Positions 1 to 12,800 of a stretch of DNA of 64,000 nt are shown here, in pieces. A program made the translations under genes and the position numbers. The stretch comes from Larus michahellis (Eukaryota; Chordata; Aves; Charadriiformes; Laridae): positions 5,337,001 through 5,401,000 of the forward strand of contig NC_133907.1 in NCBI RefSeq assembly GCF_964199755.1. Direction: 5' to 3'. Numbering within the stretch: the stretch's first letter is position 1; each line of letters begins with the position of its first letter. The notes beneath the pieces are model-generated. The model had not been told where the DNA came from, searched no databases, and saw only the letters and a list, made by a program, of their open reading frames with translations.

Positions 1-2293
1 GTATGGGACGGGCTCTAACAGCTCAGATGCACCAAACAGGCTCCCTGTGCAAACAGGGTGTCAGGAGAGGGACCGCTCCGTCACAGTAAGTGCAAGGTGG
101 CACTTACTTTCCTTGCTGGCAGCAGGCCAGCCGTTCTCCCCCCCTGCAGCTGAAGTCGCAGAGCATCTCCACGCACACCCCATGCGTGAGGCACTCGGGA
201 GCTCTTATGGCTCCTGTGCTGCCACCGCACCGCGCCATCCCTACGCTTGGAGCTGCACGGCTGTCCCCTGAGAAGGGACACGGTGAAACCTGAGTGCGGA
301 GGAAAGCTAATGCTGAGACGTCAAACAAGAACTGGGTTGGGATTTGCAACAGGCTGGCAGCAGCAACACTGCCCAGCCCTTTTTTTTTGGTGGCTGGTGG
401 GGCGGATCCCCCCCAACTATGGCCTTTACCACCCTGCCTGGTTCCCCTTCAGCTACTGGCACAGCCTGGGCAGCAGCCCAGCCTGAGCGGTGAAGTTAGA
501 AGCCCCGTTCAAGGTTAGAAGAAGAGAGCAAGGTTGTTCCCCTGGGTGGGAAACACAGCTAACGGTGATCTTCAAAGCAAGAGCTGGTGGGCGGGTCAGA
601 TAGAGAGGAGTCCTGACCCTTCCGCAATCTGTTGAACAAATATTTGCTCCAAACAATGAATTTACAGACAGACACAAAAAAAATTGAAGAGTCTTAACCA
701 TGATGGTTGGGGGTGGGGAACAGAGGGAGGAGGTATTTCATTCCCCACAAGCAGGGACCAGTGATTTTCCACCAGTGATTTAATCTAAATCCCCCAGAGA
801 GTTCATTTACAAAAAATCAGATTGCATTATCGCCTAGGTCTCCAGGATACAGCCCAATCCGTCACTAACAGCAACAGCCACACTAGCTTGGAAACCTCAA
901 TTTGATCACTCAATTCCAAGACTAATCTGTGGCTTTAAAAGCCAAAGCCAGAGGGAGGGGGAAGGAACTCAGCATTTGGCCAGGGTTATCTGCAGGATGA
1001 GAGAGCTAATGGGCCAGATACAGCCTGATGAAATGGCCAGCAGATCCCCAGTTATTAATCGAAACCAAGCCCCAGCAGCCCCACCCGGGTAGTGCCCCAG
1101 GGCAGCCCGCATTCCTGGAATTCCTGCACCCTGTGTGAACCTGCTCCCTCTCCCTGGGTGCACCCACTTTCCCTCTTCTCCAGAGACCCCGACACCACCG
1201 GCCAAGCGTGAGGAGCTGCGGAGCTCTGTGGGGCTCCTGTGCCTCTTCTCTATCAGGAGGGTGCAGAGCACAACGCCGGGCTCAAAGCTTCCTGCCCTCT
1301 CCTCAAGATGCAGGGGCCTGCTGATGGACTATGAGATGACCAGGGCTGAAAGCCCTTAGCTCACCAGCAAGGCAATTCCCCACCGTTTAGATGCTAACGC
1401 CTGACAGCATGAGCTCTTTCCAGTGGGGCACCAGTAAAGGTTACACCAGCGGGGAATCACTAAGATGCAGAAGCAAAAAGAAAACTCAGACATCTGTAGG
1501 TCATATACCTCCCGCTGGCAGTCCCAGGCAGCACCGCGCAGCCGGACCCGGCATTTCAAGAATGCTTCCTGAAGAAATGCTTATTCATGTTAATACCTCA
1601 CCATTGAAAGCTTACAGGGTTTGCTGCTGGGGCAGCTGGGAGTATTGCTCCCTGCCAAGCAAGAAGCAGCTGCAGGTTTAGCAGCTCGCCAGCGCAGAGG
1701 TTGCTCCCACCTCAGCCCTGGCTCCCACCACATCAGCTCCCACTGGCCCAGCAGCCCACCCACCCACAAGGATCTGCCATGGGATTCACTTCACCGTGAG
1801 CACGGCAGAAGGCAAAGTCCTGTCTCCAGAATGAAGAAGTAGCTGTTACCCCAGCAGACCGCAGGCCAGCCCGCCAGAGCACTTCAAGCTCCGAGAGGAG
1901 GAAGCTCCACTCCCTGCTGTTAAATGACACCAGGACCATGCCCAAGAGCAAGGGGTCCTGCTTGAAGAACAAGCTTGGATGACATTAGATTTCCAAAGGC
2001 TCTTGGAAAACAGGTCTTTTACATAACATCCAAGGAGAAGGAGAAAAAATAGGGATGGAGAAGGACACGACTGAGCACAAACTGTGTCACTGTGATGGAC
2101 TGACCCTCTTGAGGCAAGAGTATTATGAGCACAGAGGGAAAGGCCACACACCCCTCTATCTCCCTGCAAGGTCTAGGACATGCACTACCAAAAACAATGC
2201 AGGGAGCTACGCTCTGGTTTGGCCAGTACTGCTGCTGGCCTGGAGCAAGGGAGGACATGGGCTGCCACTCCCACCGAGAAGAGGAGTTCTTAC
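1..2293 (-). other. BCL2L1: BCL2L1 intron (partial)
   Basis: This stretch follows the splice donor of the first BCL2L1 coding exon on the minus strand and runs off the window edge. No translated segment resembles the last Bcl-xL exon, which encodes the end of BH2 and the membrane anchor, so that exon should lie outside the window. I see no RNA gene or recognisable mobile element here, only short chance open frames. Confidence 0.75.
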
Positions 2294-2848
2294 CCATCCG
2301 CCATTCTCCTGGATCCAGGGATCTAGGTGGTCGGTCAAGTACGTGGTCATCCAAGATACAATGCGTCCCACCAATACCCGCATCTCCTTGTCAACGCTCT
2401 CCACACACAAGGCTCCTCCGAAGGAGAAGAAAGCCACAATGCGACCCCAGTTCACTCCATCGCGGAAGAGTTCATTCACTACCTGCTCAAAGCTCTGATA
2501 TGCCGTGCCAGGGGTGATGTGGAGCTGGGAAGTGAGGTCGCTGAAAGCCCGCCGGTACCTCAACTCAAACTCATCCCCTGCGTCTCTCAGCGCCTGCCTC
2601 ACATCGGCTGCTTGAACGATTTCATGGACTTCGAGGCTGCTCCGGTGCACGGTGGCTCCATTCACTACGTGGCTGGCGGGCGGGTGCCAGGAGGGGCTCC
2701 CGTTGAGGACGCCGTCCATCTCGGCCTCCTCCGCTGCAAAGTCAGTCCTGTTCTCATCCTCCTCCTCCAGCTGACTCCAGCTGTATCCCTTCTGTGAGAG
2801 CTTGTAGGAAACAAAGTCAATCACTAACTCCCGGTTACTGCTGGACAT
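2294..2848 (-). CDS. BCL2L1: BCL2L1 (Bcl-xL), first coding exon, partial gene
   Basis: Anti-apoptotic Bcl-2 family protein of the outer mitochondrial membrane; it binds BH3-only proteins, BAX and BAK. The exon encodes 185 residues from an ATG at 2848, starting MSSSNREL. The upstream in-frame GTG at 2854 is not used. Visible parts are BH4 (about residues 4-24), the long acidic loop with EEDENRTD, BH3 (about 83-97, with VRQALRDAGDEF), BH1 (about 126-145, with NWGRIVAFFSFGG) and the start of BH2 (WIQENGGW). The exon ends at TGG followed by the donor GTAAGA, in phase 0. This is the usual Bcl-xL break, leaving roughly 44 residues (rest of BH2 and the C-terminal anchor) in an exon beyond the window. 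Translation up to BH2 is nearly identical to chicken Bcl-xL as I remember it. The gene is transcribed away from TPX2. Confidence 0.97.
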
Positions 2849-3099
2849 TTTCACACCTGGGATGCCCTCAATGAGTCCATGGTCCAGAGCACAAGCAGAT
2901 CAGCACTTAGCAGGTCCCGACTCCACTCTTCTTCTTCACGACGGATGGAAACATTTGACCTTTGCACAGACAAACACCAGAAAAGGAGAAAGGCAAAGAA
3001 ACGGTTAATGCTACAGCTTTTAGATGCACCCGTGCCACGAACACTGATAGCTTATCATCAGACTGAGATCATCCCACAGCCTTATGCCGAGACTCAGGG

Positions 3100-4300
3100 C
3101 CACCGGATTGAAGCCGCGGGGAGAATCGACCGCAACACCCACCCTCCACCTCCCGGGAAACCAATCTCGAGCCCCAGGGGACCCCGCCGGTTCGCTCCGA
3201 GCAGCCCCCGGTCCCCAACGCCAGGCTCTCACCGGGTGCAGACACCGCCTGGCAGACCGGCTGCGGGCCGGGCCGGAGCGGAGGCGGCTCTCACTCTGCT
3301 GGAGCTGCGGGCCGGACCGGCCGCGCTCCGCCAGTCCCGGAGTGCCGCGGAGGCGGACGCAGCACCGCCCCCGCCCGCTCCGGCTCCGCCCGTTAAAGGG
3401 CCCGGCTCCCCCCGCCCCCCTCCACCGGCGTTGCCCAACGGCGGCCGGCGGAAGCAGACAGGCAGCGTTGCCCAAGGGTTACGGCAGCCCCGTGCAGGGC
3501 CCGGTTTGACGGTAACCGCGGCGCAGCCCCCCCCATACCGCCACTCGGCCCTGCGTTCTTACGGGAGCTATCCCGGTCGCTCGCTGCGGCTAGCAAGGCG
3601 CTGCCGCCGGGGCCGGGCCGGTGACTCACTGGGCCGCGGCAGGCGGGAGGGCCGCAGGGGGCGGCCTGGCCCCCCCCGTCCCCCGGCCACCGTACCGCCC
3701 CTCTCGGCCGCCGTACCGGGGCGGGGCGGCGAGCACGGGGCCCGCGCACGAGGGCCGACGGGGCGCCCGCGAGGACGGCACCCGCCCACGCCGCCCGCCC
3801 CTCACTCGCCAGCCAATCACCCGCCGGGGAGAGCCCCGAGGGGCGGGGCCCGTAAGCGAACTCTCCCATTGGCTGAGCCGCGCGTCGCTCACGGCCTGCC
3901 CCACTCCGCCCCTCACCTCAGCGGCCGGTGGAGGGTCCGCGTCCTTCCCCGCCCCTGCCCCGCGGGCCCGGCCGGCAGCGACGCCAGGGGTCGCCGGGAG
4001 CCCCGCCGGGCCTCGGCCCGCTCAGCAGTCCTCGGGCTCCTTCCGCATCGCCCGCCGAGCGGCCGCCGAGCTCCTGGGCCGCGCCGGGGGGGTGCGGTAG
4101 GGTGGGAGGGGGCAGGAGGGGGCGGTGCGCATGCCCACGGCGCTGCCAGGCTGGGCGGGGAGCAGCGCGCATGCGCGGGGAGGGCGGGGCGGGAGCGTCC
4201 GTTAGGCAGCGCGGGGAGGGGGCAGAGCGCCTGCGCGGAGCGGTTGGTGCTACTGCGCAGGCGCGGGGGTGGCGGGCCGAGGGCGGGGCTCTAGCGCCCC
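3100..4300 (-). promoter_or_regulatory. BCL2L1: CpG island, BCL2L1 promoter side
   Basis: Very CpG-dense sequence upstream of the BCL2L1 start codon. It contains GC boxes (for example GGGCGGGGCC at 3841), a CCAAT box near 3812 (AGCCAATCA) and an inverted one at 3868-3872 (ATTGG). No TATA box is evident. It is long enough to hold 5' untranslated exon(s) of BCL2L1, but I cannot place the transcription start or a 5' intron. Long open frames on both strands here reflect base composition and were not called as genes. Confidence 0.65.
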
Positions 4301-4705
4301 CTGTCGGCGCCGACAGGCCCGCGGGCAGCCCACGCCACGGTGGCCCCGGTGCTCCCAGAGCTCTGGCCTCCGCCGCCCCGTGTGGAGGGATGCTGCCTGT
4401 GCTTGATCAAGGCGGGAGGGAGACAGAGGCCCGCTACGTGCTTACTCAAAGCTACAAGCCAGACAGTCCATCGACCACATAAGGTACTGCCGTGATACCC
4501 GTCTCCGGTGGGCTCCCGCCCGGGCGGCGCAGCCTGCCTTACTGTCAGCGCTGCCGGCCCTGGTGTGCTGCGCGTCACGGCCACGAGCCGCCCCGCCCGG
4601 GCCTGCCCCAGGGACCCGCCTACCGGCAGCTGATAGGCCGTCTGCGAACAACACTTAAAGCGCTGCCTCACCTGATTGGCTCGGCTCTCCCCTCTCAGTG
4701 CCTTG

Positions 4706-4718
4706 TGGGAGTTGTGGT
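4706..4718 (+). promoter_or_regulatory. ZNF143/Staf-like site
   Basis: TGGGAGTTGTGGT closely resembles the ZNF143 core (complement ACTACAATTCCCA). Such sites are common in CpG-island promoters, often divergent ones. It lies between the BCL2L1 and TPX2 promoters; which gene it serves cannot be told. Confidence 0.5.
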
Positions 4719-4888
4719 TCGCGCCTGGTTCGCGGCTCTGGCGCTCTGCGTGCGGGAACTACGCCTACCGTCAGCCTTTGCGGGCAGCGCTCATCCGGGT
4801 CCCCTGCTCTCCTGGCGGCCTGCCCAATCGGCACGCACCGAGGGCGTGCCCTGGGCGTTGATTGGTCGATTCGGACCGACGAGCTCTG

Positions 4889-4894
4889 TTTGAA
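4889..4894 (+). promoter_or_regulatory. TPX2: CHR element of TPX2
   Basis: TTTGAA, the commonest CHR sequence, placed just downstream of an inverted CCAAT box at 4861-4865. In cell-cycle genes this pairing recruits DREAM in G0/G1 and B-MYB-MuvB/FOXM1 in G2/M. A six-base match is weak alone; its position is what makes it convincing. Confidence 0.55.
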
Positions 4895-4949
4895 ATCCGT
4901 TAACGGCGGCGGCGGCGGAGGCAGCGCGCGGGGCGGCCGCGGCGCAGAG
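4895..4949 (+). other. TPX2: TPX2 non-coding exon 1 (approximate 5' end)
   Basis: GC-rich sequence with a GGC-rich run ending at a consensus donor, GCAGAG|GTGAGT, with the intron starting at 4950. It has no start codon and sits directly behind the promoter elements, as expected for the 5' untranslated first exon. The transcription start is not defined by sequence; 4895 is a guess. Confidence 0.55.
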
Positions 4950-7900
4950 GTGAGTGGGAGCGGGCGAGGGTTACCGGGTACAGGGTGGTCCCCTGGTCTT
5001 AGGGGCGCTCTCGGTTTCTCCTCACCTTCCCCGGCAGACGCCGTCTGGTAACGGTGGCCTAGGCCGTGGCACTCCCCGGGGATCCGGTTGGGTCTCTCTG
5101 GCTGTAGGGGGGCTATGGCTGCTCCCTGGGCCTGCTCCGAGCCCAGGTATCGGTAACGCGGCCCCGGCCCCTCGCAGCACCGCTGGGAAAGGGAGGCGGA
5201 AAGCGGGTCCAGGCTCTTAGCCCAGGACTGGTTTTGCCGTGGCCTGGAGCGGTGACCGGAGGGCAGGATCGCACCCGGGGCCCCCGGGGAGTGGGCCTAA
5301 ATCCCGAGCTCTAATTGCAAACCTAGAGTGCTGTGCTGTGCTAATGGCTGCCCGGAGCGGGCCGCCTGCTGTGCTGTGTTGTTAGCCGTACGTTTGCACC
5401 CGCTGCTCAAAACCAGCTTCATCTTGGAGCTAAGAAAAACTACATTACTTCTTCTCAAACCAAATCCTGCTTCCTAGGAAAAGGAGGGAATATACCCTGG
5501 CAAAACCTGGCTTAAGTAACAGAAAAGGTATCAAGCTACTTATTTTTATACAGTGCTTTTTTTAAACTAGAGGGGCTTCAACATATCTAGCAATAAGTTG
5601 AGGTTATACAGGCTAAAAATAATTTACTTTTCCTTGAAGAGCTATTCTTAGAATGTCCCATCTTCCTGTCTTCTAAAACTTATGGGATATTTACAGAGCA
5701 TGAGATGTCAGGGCTGTTTATTTTGGGCTGTTGGGAGGGAGGTGGCTCTGGGCTGCCATTAGCTGCCTGGAAGAAAAGCTGTTGCTCCAGCACCTCGCTC
5801 CTCCTTTGGCTAATGTTGGCAGGCCAGGGTGGCCCGCGGAGCTCCCTGCGTTCTCATTTCTCGCCTGCATAGAATTCAAGGCCTTATCTCCCAATTTGAG
5901 TATTATGTGGTAGAGCAGCAGTGTTGCCTTTGTTCTGTACCTGAGATGATGAGCTCGGTGTTGATTCCACGCTGTGGAAAAGCACTCTTGGGCATTGAGT
6001 GAGGAGCACCAGAGAGGAAAGAGAAGCTGTAGATCCAGAATTTGTTAAAAGTGCTCACTTAACCCTGCTCAGGGAAAAGCGAGGATGATTTCTGTTAGTG
6101 GTTGTTGGCATTGTGCTGAAGGCTATCCCTTGTGGTGGGATAGCTTCCTAGAGGCTGTGGTAACAGGACTGTATCTCTAGAGGCAGTTTTCAGCCCCTTG
6201 TAATTGTCCAGTTTACATACTAGCCTGTGAAAAGCATCTGGGAACTCTGGATTATCGTCCCTATAAAAGGCACAGAAAGCTTTGGGTTGTAAGAGAATAA
6301 AGAAGCTGCCAGACTGAATTAAGCAAGTTGCCCGTTTAGTGCAGCATCCTGTGTTTAAACGGCAGTCGGTATCAAATGCCCAGCAGAAGGTACTGGAATT
6401 ACTGCTGCCCATTGCCATGCAGCTTCCTCAGCCTTGGAGAAGCTTCTCTTGCTTGTTCCTGATTGTCCATCTTGGATTTTGAGGCATGTGGATCAACTGG
6501 CTTCAGATTTATCTGCTGATGTAACTTGGAATATCCCTTTTGTGTATCTGTACTGTTTTTCCCCCTTTCCCATCCTGGTAGGATTTAGAGTAAGTAACAC
6601 CTGTAGCTTACGAAGCTTCAGTGGTGTATTGTGTTAAGTGTTGTCTCAAATTGATCAGCAGCTTATCTAATTACGTTGCAAGACAGCAAGAAAGAGCAGA
6701 TCCTCTCTGCACCCTCCTTCCCTTCGTGCCTTGCTGCTCCCCCAAACCCCAGCTCCTCTATTCTCTTTCCTTCTGACCTCTAATTTCTCATCTTGGAACT
6801 CTGCTTCCTCTCTCAAAGGCTCGTACAGCTGGGAGGGTCCTTTGTCCTAGGCAGTGGGTGCTGATGTTGTATTGCCTGATGATCATCAATCCGTACTGGG
6901 CTGCTGATCTAAAACTAAGAAGCTCTTTTTGTTAGGTCGTAATCGCGAAGTGCTCCCTTACATGGTGCTTGGTGCTGTTTCACATATACTGCAGCTAGGC
7001 CAATACTTGTTGGAGTTATTCCTCTCTAGCCTCGTCTGGCCTAAATGCTTTTGGCAAGAAATTAACTACATTGAGAAAAAGACGCTGAGCACATCTGTGA
7101 TGGAATCGTGTCAGCATTTTAAAGCTAATTTGGATTAGAGTGAGGTGTGAAGTTATTCTGAAATACCTATTGCGCTTGCTGTTGGATCAGTCTTATTCTG
7201 GGATAGGAATGCTCGTTCCAATTTAGCTTAATCCTTTTTCAAAGCTAACTAATCTAAACCAGGCCAAGGCACTCTTCTGGAACGTGCCAAAGTGTAGTTA
7301 CTCAAAAGAAACCTGATGTGCAAAGAAACTCGTCATCTATTTCTCTTTGTGGATACGGCTGTGCTGTTCCGTACAGAAACCGTACAGGGCCACAGCTGTG
7401 TAGCACGTTTAGGTCAGTGAGGGGAGAAGTCCTGGAAAGACTTAGAAAGAGAATTAAGGTTTTAGTTAGGCGGTCACTTTTATCAAAGGAATTTGGCCTA
7501 TTTTTGAAATTGAGAGACTGGATCCTCCTTCTTTCTACAAGGTTGTGGAGTGAGCAGCTCTTTGCAAACCAGGTGAAAGCTGATCCTGCAGAACAGGGGT
7601 GAGGGTTCCCCGGCTGGCTCGCTGCGAAGCTCTGCACACACTAGTGTCGACACAGAAGGTGATGGATGTGGGGGAGAGCAGGGTTATGCTTTAAATCCAT
7701 GCTGTAGATATGTAGGATTACAGTGTGCCTGTAACCACCGTCTGGTAAAGGCACATGGTGCCTGCTAATTAGGTAATGTCCCTGTTCATGAGAAGGAACT
7801 TCTGCACCTCACTTCTGGTGGAAGAGTGCCAAGGTGGAGAGAAAGAATTTTGCCTCCTGTCTTTAAAGCAAAGATTGAGATAACAGTGGTTCTGCCATCA

Positions 7901-9856
7901 AAATCACAATTGGGTTTTTTAAAAATGCCTGAAGGGAGTGGGCAGCAGGCTTCGGGCTGTGCTTGGCTGAGCCTGTTTCCATTGCGGAAGCATCGCAGTG
8001 GGCACATTGGAGTGATGCATCACGGAAACACTCCTAACTGACGAGAGCTCCGTCCCAAGCTGAGTCGATGGGTGGAGGAGTGAGGTGCTTTTCAGTCAAC
8101 TCCTGCTTCACAGTAAATCCTGTTCTGCGCAGGACTGGGAGGATACATAGGGATTTGAAAAGCAGACTCAGTTCATCTGACTGAAACAGACCCTCTGGAG
8201 TTCAGTCATGATAACTTTTACCTCGCCACTGGCTCTTTCAAGAAACTTGGAGTCTGAAACTGTGGCATTGATGCACTCCTCTTCTTTCACGACTATTTGC
8301 TTCTGTCTGGGATGGAGGGAGGGGGAGAGAGAAGGGGTTGGTGATGAGGGCGCTGACACTATGAAAGAATACGGACTTTACACAGTAAAAAGCTGGAAAC
8401 TGCAGCAGCGTAACGATGGACACAAGTAGCTGTGAAACATGATTCCCGGAGCTCCGACTTGGTGGACTGACTGGGGAGGGTGAGGGGAGAATGCGGATGA
8501 CGCATTTGATTTTTAAAAAAGTGGATAGTGTTGACAGAAACTCTATATTGATTAAGGGCGGTAGGAAAGCATTTGATTCCAGCCATGTCTCGAGATCAGT
8601 TACAGTTGGTTTTGGCTCCGATTCTTCTGTTTGCCTTCTTTGGGTCCTACCCTGACATCTTCACAGTCAGGTAGCTAATGCTTCTCTACTGACGTTTTTC
8701 CCCTTAACTATTACAATTCTGTGTGGGGGAACTGAAGGCTTCTTGGTACAGCCGTCCTCATGAGGGAGGGCTGATGGTTTAGGCTTGAACATTTTCTTGT
8801 TTATGGAGCATACTGTCTGGGTTGAACTATGTGTGGTCTGCCTAGACAGATGGCTTAGGTCTGAGGCTTTGTGGATTAAGAATATGCTGCTTTAGAGGTG
8901 GTTGGAGTCATAAAAGCAAAGTTCAGGTGATTTCCTTAGGGAGTGTTTTATAACATATCCTCATGGGCTTTGCCTTGCAGCTGTGCGAGGCATCATGAAA
9001 ACACCTTTGCAAAAAGATTTTGCTAGCATTTAAGGGTTTATAACTTTGTCGCTGGCTTTATTCCTGTTCCATTGAGTTTTATATTGCCTGTTGACACAGG
9101 GACTCCTCCTGCTGTCAGTGCTCCACTAATTAACTGCAGGGGCTGTTCTTGACATGGTCACAGTGCTTGGTTTGTTTACAGCCTGGCCAGCATCGGGGTA
9201 GTGCTGTGGAATGTAGCAAGGATCCTACACTGTTCTTCTTCCTACTTTTTGCCCAGTAACAATACAGAACTCTCTTCCTGCTTAGGAAATCAATTTACGC
9301 TGTAGAAGAGCATCTTTGCGTCATTAGTTCTTGTTTGTAGACCTTCAGAGGGAGAAAGGCTGCACTTTGCAGTGCTCTGGGGTCAACCTCATCGTGAGGC
9401 TCTTGCTTCATAAGTCTGTGCTCTGATAAGGATAAGAACTTTTATTTGCTGTGCGTGGTGAGGGAGGGAAGGGCAAGTCAGTTGCTCTGTGGAAAAGCTT
9501 TGTACTTTACTTCCTTTAAAAAAACCCACAATTCTAGCACCTACAGGTACAAAGAAAACCTTCAAAACTTGATCTTTTTGAATAGTTTTGAACCTGCAAA
9601 TGTCAACAGTGGTAAAATCCCCTTACCTTTGCCAGTCAGTAGGAGAATAAGAAACCATTAGGAGGCATTCTGTCTGAAGGCTGTGAACTGCAAGACAGGA
9701 AAAGGTACCACAGCCTGTCCCAGCATCTATCTCTAGAAACTGCAGAGTAAGAGAGGTGGAGAATGATTTAGCCGACCCCTGCATTGAGGTTTGGTGTAAC
9801 GGGTCACCAATGCTTGTTGTCTAAAGGACTGTAGCAGTGCAAGCGGAGGACTCACA
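4950..9856 (+). other. TPX2: TPX2 first intron
   Basis: AT-richer sequence between the non-coding first exon and the exon holding the start codon. I see no coding similarity, RNA gene or identifiable transposon. The acceptor of the start-codon exon is uncertain; one candidate is ACTCACAG ending at 9858. Confidence 0.6.
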
Positions 9857-9876
9857 GGGACAGCGTGAAGGTGAAG

Positions 9877-12800
9877 ATGTCTCACCCAGAATCTCGCTAT
9901 TCCTTTGATGTCCCAAACCCTTGCATCAACTTTGCGACTCTGAGTGATGATGACGTACACAATCCAGACTCGTGGTTTGGTAAGTTGCTTCCAACCCCTT
10001 GATTTGTTTTCTCTTTGGATGAGGGCTCGGCGTGATCCTTGTTTTGGGCTTGGCTTCTGTGCTAGTGGATTAGTCATGTTGTTAATGGCACCATTCATCA
10101 TGCCATTCATTTTTTTGGTTTTGTTTTTGTATTTAAACTTTGATTGTCATCTTTAATTTGACAGATGACTTTGTTAACATCCTAGTGAGATTCTGAAGTA
10201 TTGTTAAAAATTACTAAAGTACTATGTGTAGTGAAATTCTCTCTTTCCTCACAGACCAAAAAGCCAATCTGGAGAATGTCCCTCCTGCAGAAAATCTGGC
10301 AAAGGTCTCGCAGAACAGCCCTGCTTTTTCAAAGTCTGATATTGTTCTGTCTTCTGTCACATCACAAGGAGTAACAATGAGTAAGCTGCTGTGGTTTGGG
10401 GTGGGGAGAGAAAGAAATTTACCTGCTTTTCACTGGCAAAAGAATAAGGCCTCAATCTGCCTTTTGTGGGACCATCTTCATATATTGTTGTCTAGTGAGG
10501 TCTCACGTGGTTTCACTTTAGTGTTTCTTTGTGTGTGTGTGTATATATAGGAGCTGACATTTGTCACTGTTCTCAGGTGAAAGCCATGATGAAGAGGATG
10601 GAGAAGCAGAAGGCATGCAGACCGATGTGGTTCCTCAGAATATTGTTGGATCTCTGGAGACCTGGAGAGCTGCTGCTCCTGCAGAAGCCTCTCAAAGGTG
10701 AAATACTTGTATTCAGTTTGCATGAAGATTGATGACGGTGTAACTAAGCAGGTTGCTCTCAGGATCTGTAGTTCTAGCTGTTCTTGGGCCATCCTGTGCG
10801 TCTGGAGTTCTCCAGTGCAGAGATTGTGTATTGGGACAGCCGATCTGCTTGCTAAGCTGGAGGGACAATTTCTAGGGGTGGAAATGTAATGCACTGTCTC
10901 ACATACTTGTCAAATGAGACTTGGTAGCAACTAGGAGCTTCTGGAATGTGAGGATATCTGAAACTGAAGTGGCTTATAAAGTTTCTTTGTTTATATCTGC
11001 CTGAGTTGGGCAGAACTCATTCTTGATATGAATGCAAGAGGCTCTATGCTCATGTGTATCAAGGAATATTAAGTTTATGTATTGTTAAACTTAAATAATT
11101 CATGCTGCATTTGGATTGTTGTGTTAAACACACAATTTGCCTAAGGGGCGTGTTGGTGTTAGGTGATGCACTGACATAAAAAGTGTTATACAGATTGTGT
11201 GCTTTCTCAGACCTGTGGGAAAGCTAACCTCCATTTTCCCTTCTACTCTAGAGGGGGCAGAAGACAGGCTACAAAGCAGAGAAAAACACAGCAACGCAAA
11301 CAGCCAACTAGAATCAAAGCGGAGAGAAATGCTAATGCCTTGGTTAATACAGAAGAGGTTCCACCCCTGAAAAAAATGAGAATGTAAGTCATCAAAGCCC
11401 TTCTGTTTGGGGCTGGAAAGGGGGATACAACTGTTTCTTTGGAAAGGATTTCCACTTGTCTGAGAGGGTTCTCAAAGGAAGGGTAGGAGGAGGTGACTGA
11501 AACCTGATTCCTGATACTGGTTTCATAAACAAGAAGAAATGGCTGTAAGACCTGAGGGAAACGTTCTATTTGGAGGTGGAGATGTGAATGAAATAAGCTT
11601 GGGTCTCTTAAGCTTCTTATTCCATACTCAGTGTCTGTCAGCTAGCTTTAAATTTGGCTTAACTTGTCCATCAGGAAGTCATCAGGCAGTCATAAGCTGT
11701 GAGAGTCGCAGCTAAAATATTTCTCAAATTAGTTAACCACTAAGATATCATATGGTGATAAGCTTGAGGTCAGGAAATTGAAGTGTGATCTTTCAAACAC
11801 TGCTGTACCTAGATGAACTCCAGTACACCTACCTCCTCAAGAAAATCTGAAGTTCCAAAAACTCAGTAATTCATCTTCCCTTCTACAGCCTTAGAGTACC
11901 AGGGAAAACTAGAGGAGCTATACCTGGGCCTGTGGTGAGGTAAGGCCAGTCTGGCATACCTTAGAATTTGCCAGGTGTTGGGATGTTATGCACGGTGGTG
12001 AGAACTGCAGGTGATCTTTCACTTAGAGCACAGTTAATTGGAGTGGTTTGCCATGACAACTTGTTACCTTAGTTCTAGCAGCAGAGAGAAGCTGACAGAA
12101 GTATCCACGAAGAGAGAGCCCCTGGAGAATCCTGACCTCTCCCCGGGGAGAGGGAAAAACAAACTGACCGTGCCCTCCAAGCCAACAATGTTAAAGTACG
12201 TAGCTTTCTTGTGACTTGTCTTTGCTAATCACAGTTGATTTAGTTGACAGCCCTGGCTAGACTGTTCTCAGCTTCAACTTAGCATGTGATGGTATCACAT
12301 TTAGTAAACATCAGATCAAGGCAATGATATTAGGGTGAAATGTACTTCACCAACTGATCCTCTGCAAAGGAAAGCTTCTGCTTTTAATTTGAGGGAAAGG
12401 TTGTTCTTGCTAATGGATGATGAAGCATCCATACAGTAAATGTGCGTGCAGGATAGCAGTTAGCTGCAAGCTTTCTCAAGCAAACAAAATCCAAACAGAT
12501 CTTTTCTAAAGAGTATACTTTTATAATGCATGACGCTTCAGCAACGAAGTCAGAGATAAGCGTGTTCCGTTGCACTAACATCATGCTGTGAACCATTGAA
12601 GCAGGAAGGCATATCTCAGTCTTTAACATGCTTCTGCAGGAGGACCAATGTTTCTGGCAAGCTGAAGAGTACAGAGGAGCAGGAGCTGGAGAAGATGCAG
12701 CAGTTGCAGCGGGAGGTTATGGAGCTGCGGAAGAGGAACGAGGAGTCTCTGAAAGCAGCTATTGCTGGAGCAGGTGGGCTCTAGCTGAATTGCAAATTGA

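Larger units (their letters stand above)
4660..4949 (+). promoter_or_regulatory. TPX2: TPX2 core promoter (CCAAT boxes plus CHR)
   Basis: CpG-rich, TATA-less promoter just upstream of the non-coding first TPX2 exon. Inverted or direct CCAAT boxes lie at 4675-4679 (ATTGG), 4824-4828 (CCAAT) and 4861-4865 (ATTGG). A CHR-type element TTTGAA lies at 4889-4894, about 24 bases after the last CCAAT box. NF-Y-bound CCAAT boxes followed by a CHR bound by DREAM/MuvB are the known layout of G2/M promoters, which fits TPX2, a mitotic gene. Site identity is inferred from sequence only. Confidence 0.7.

Noticed and set aside
2879-4294. 471-codon plus-strand open frame upstream of BCL2L1
   Set aside because: Arg/Pro/Gly/Ala-rich translation of a CpG island with no family similarity; several overlapping frames are open for the same reason.
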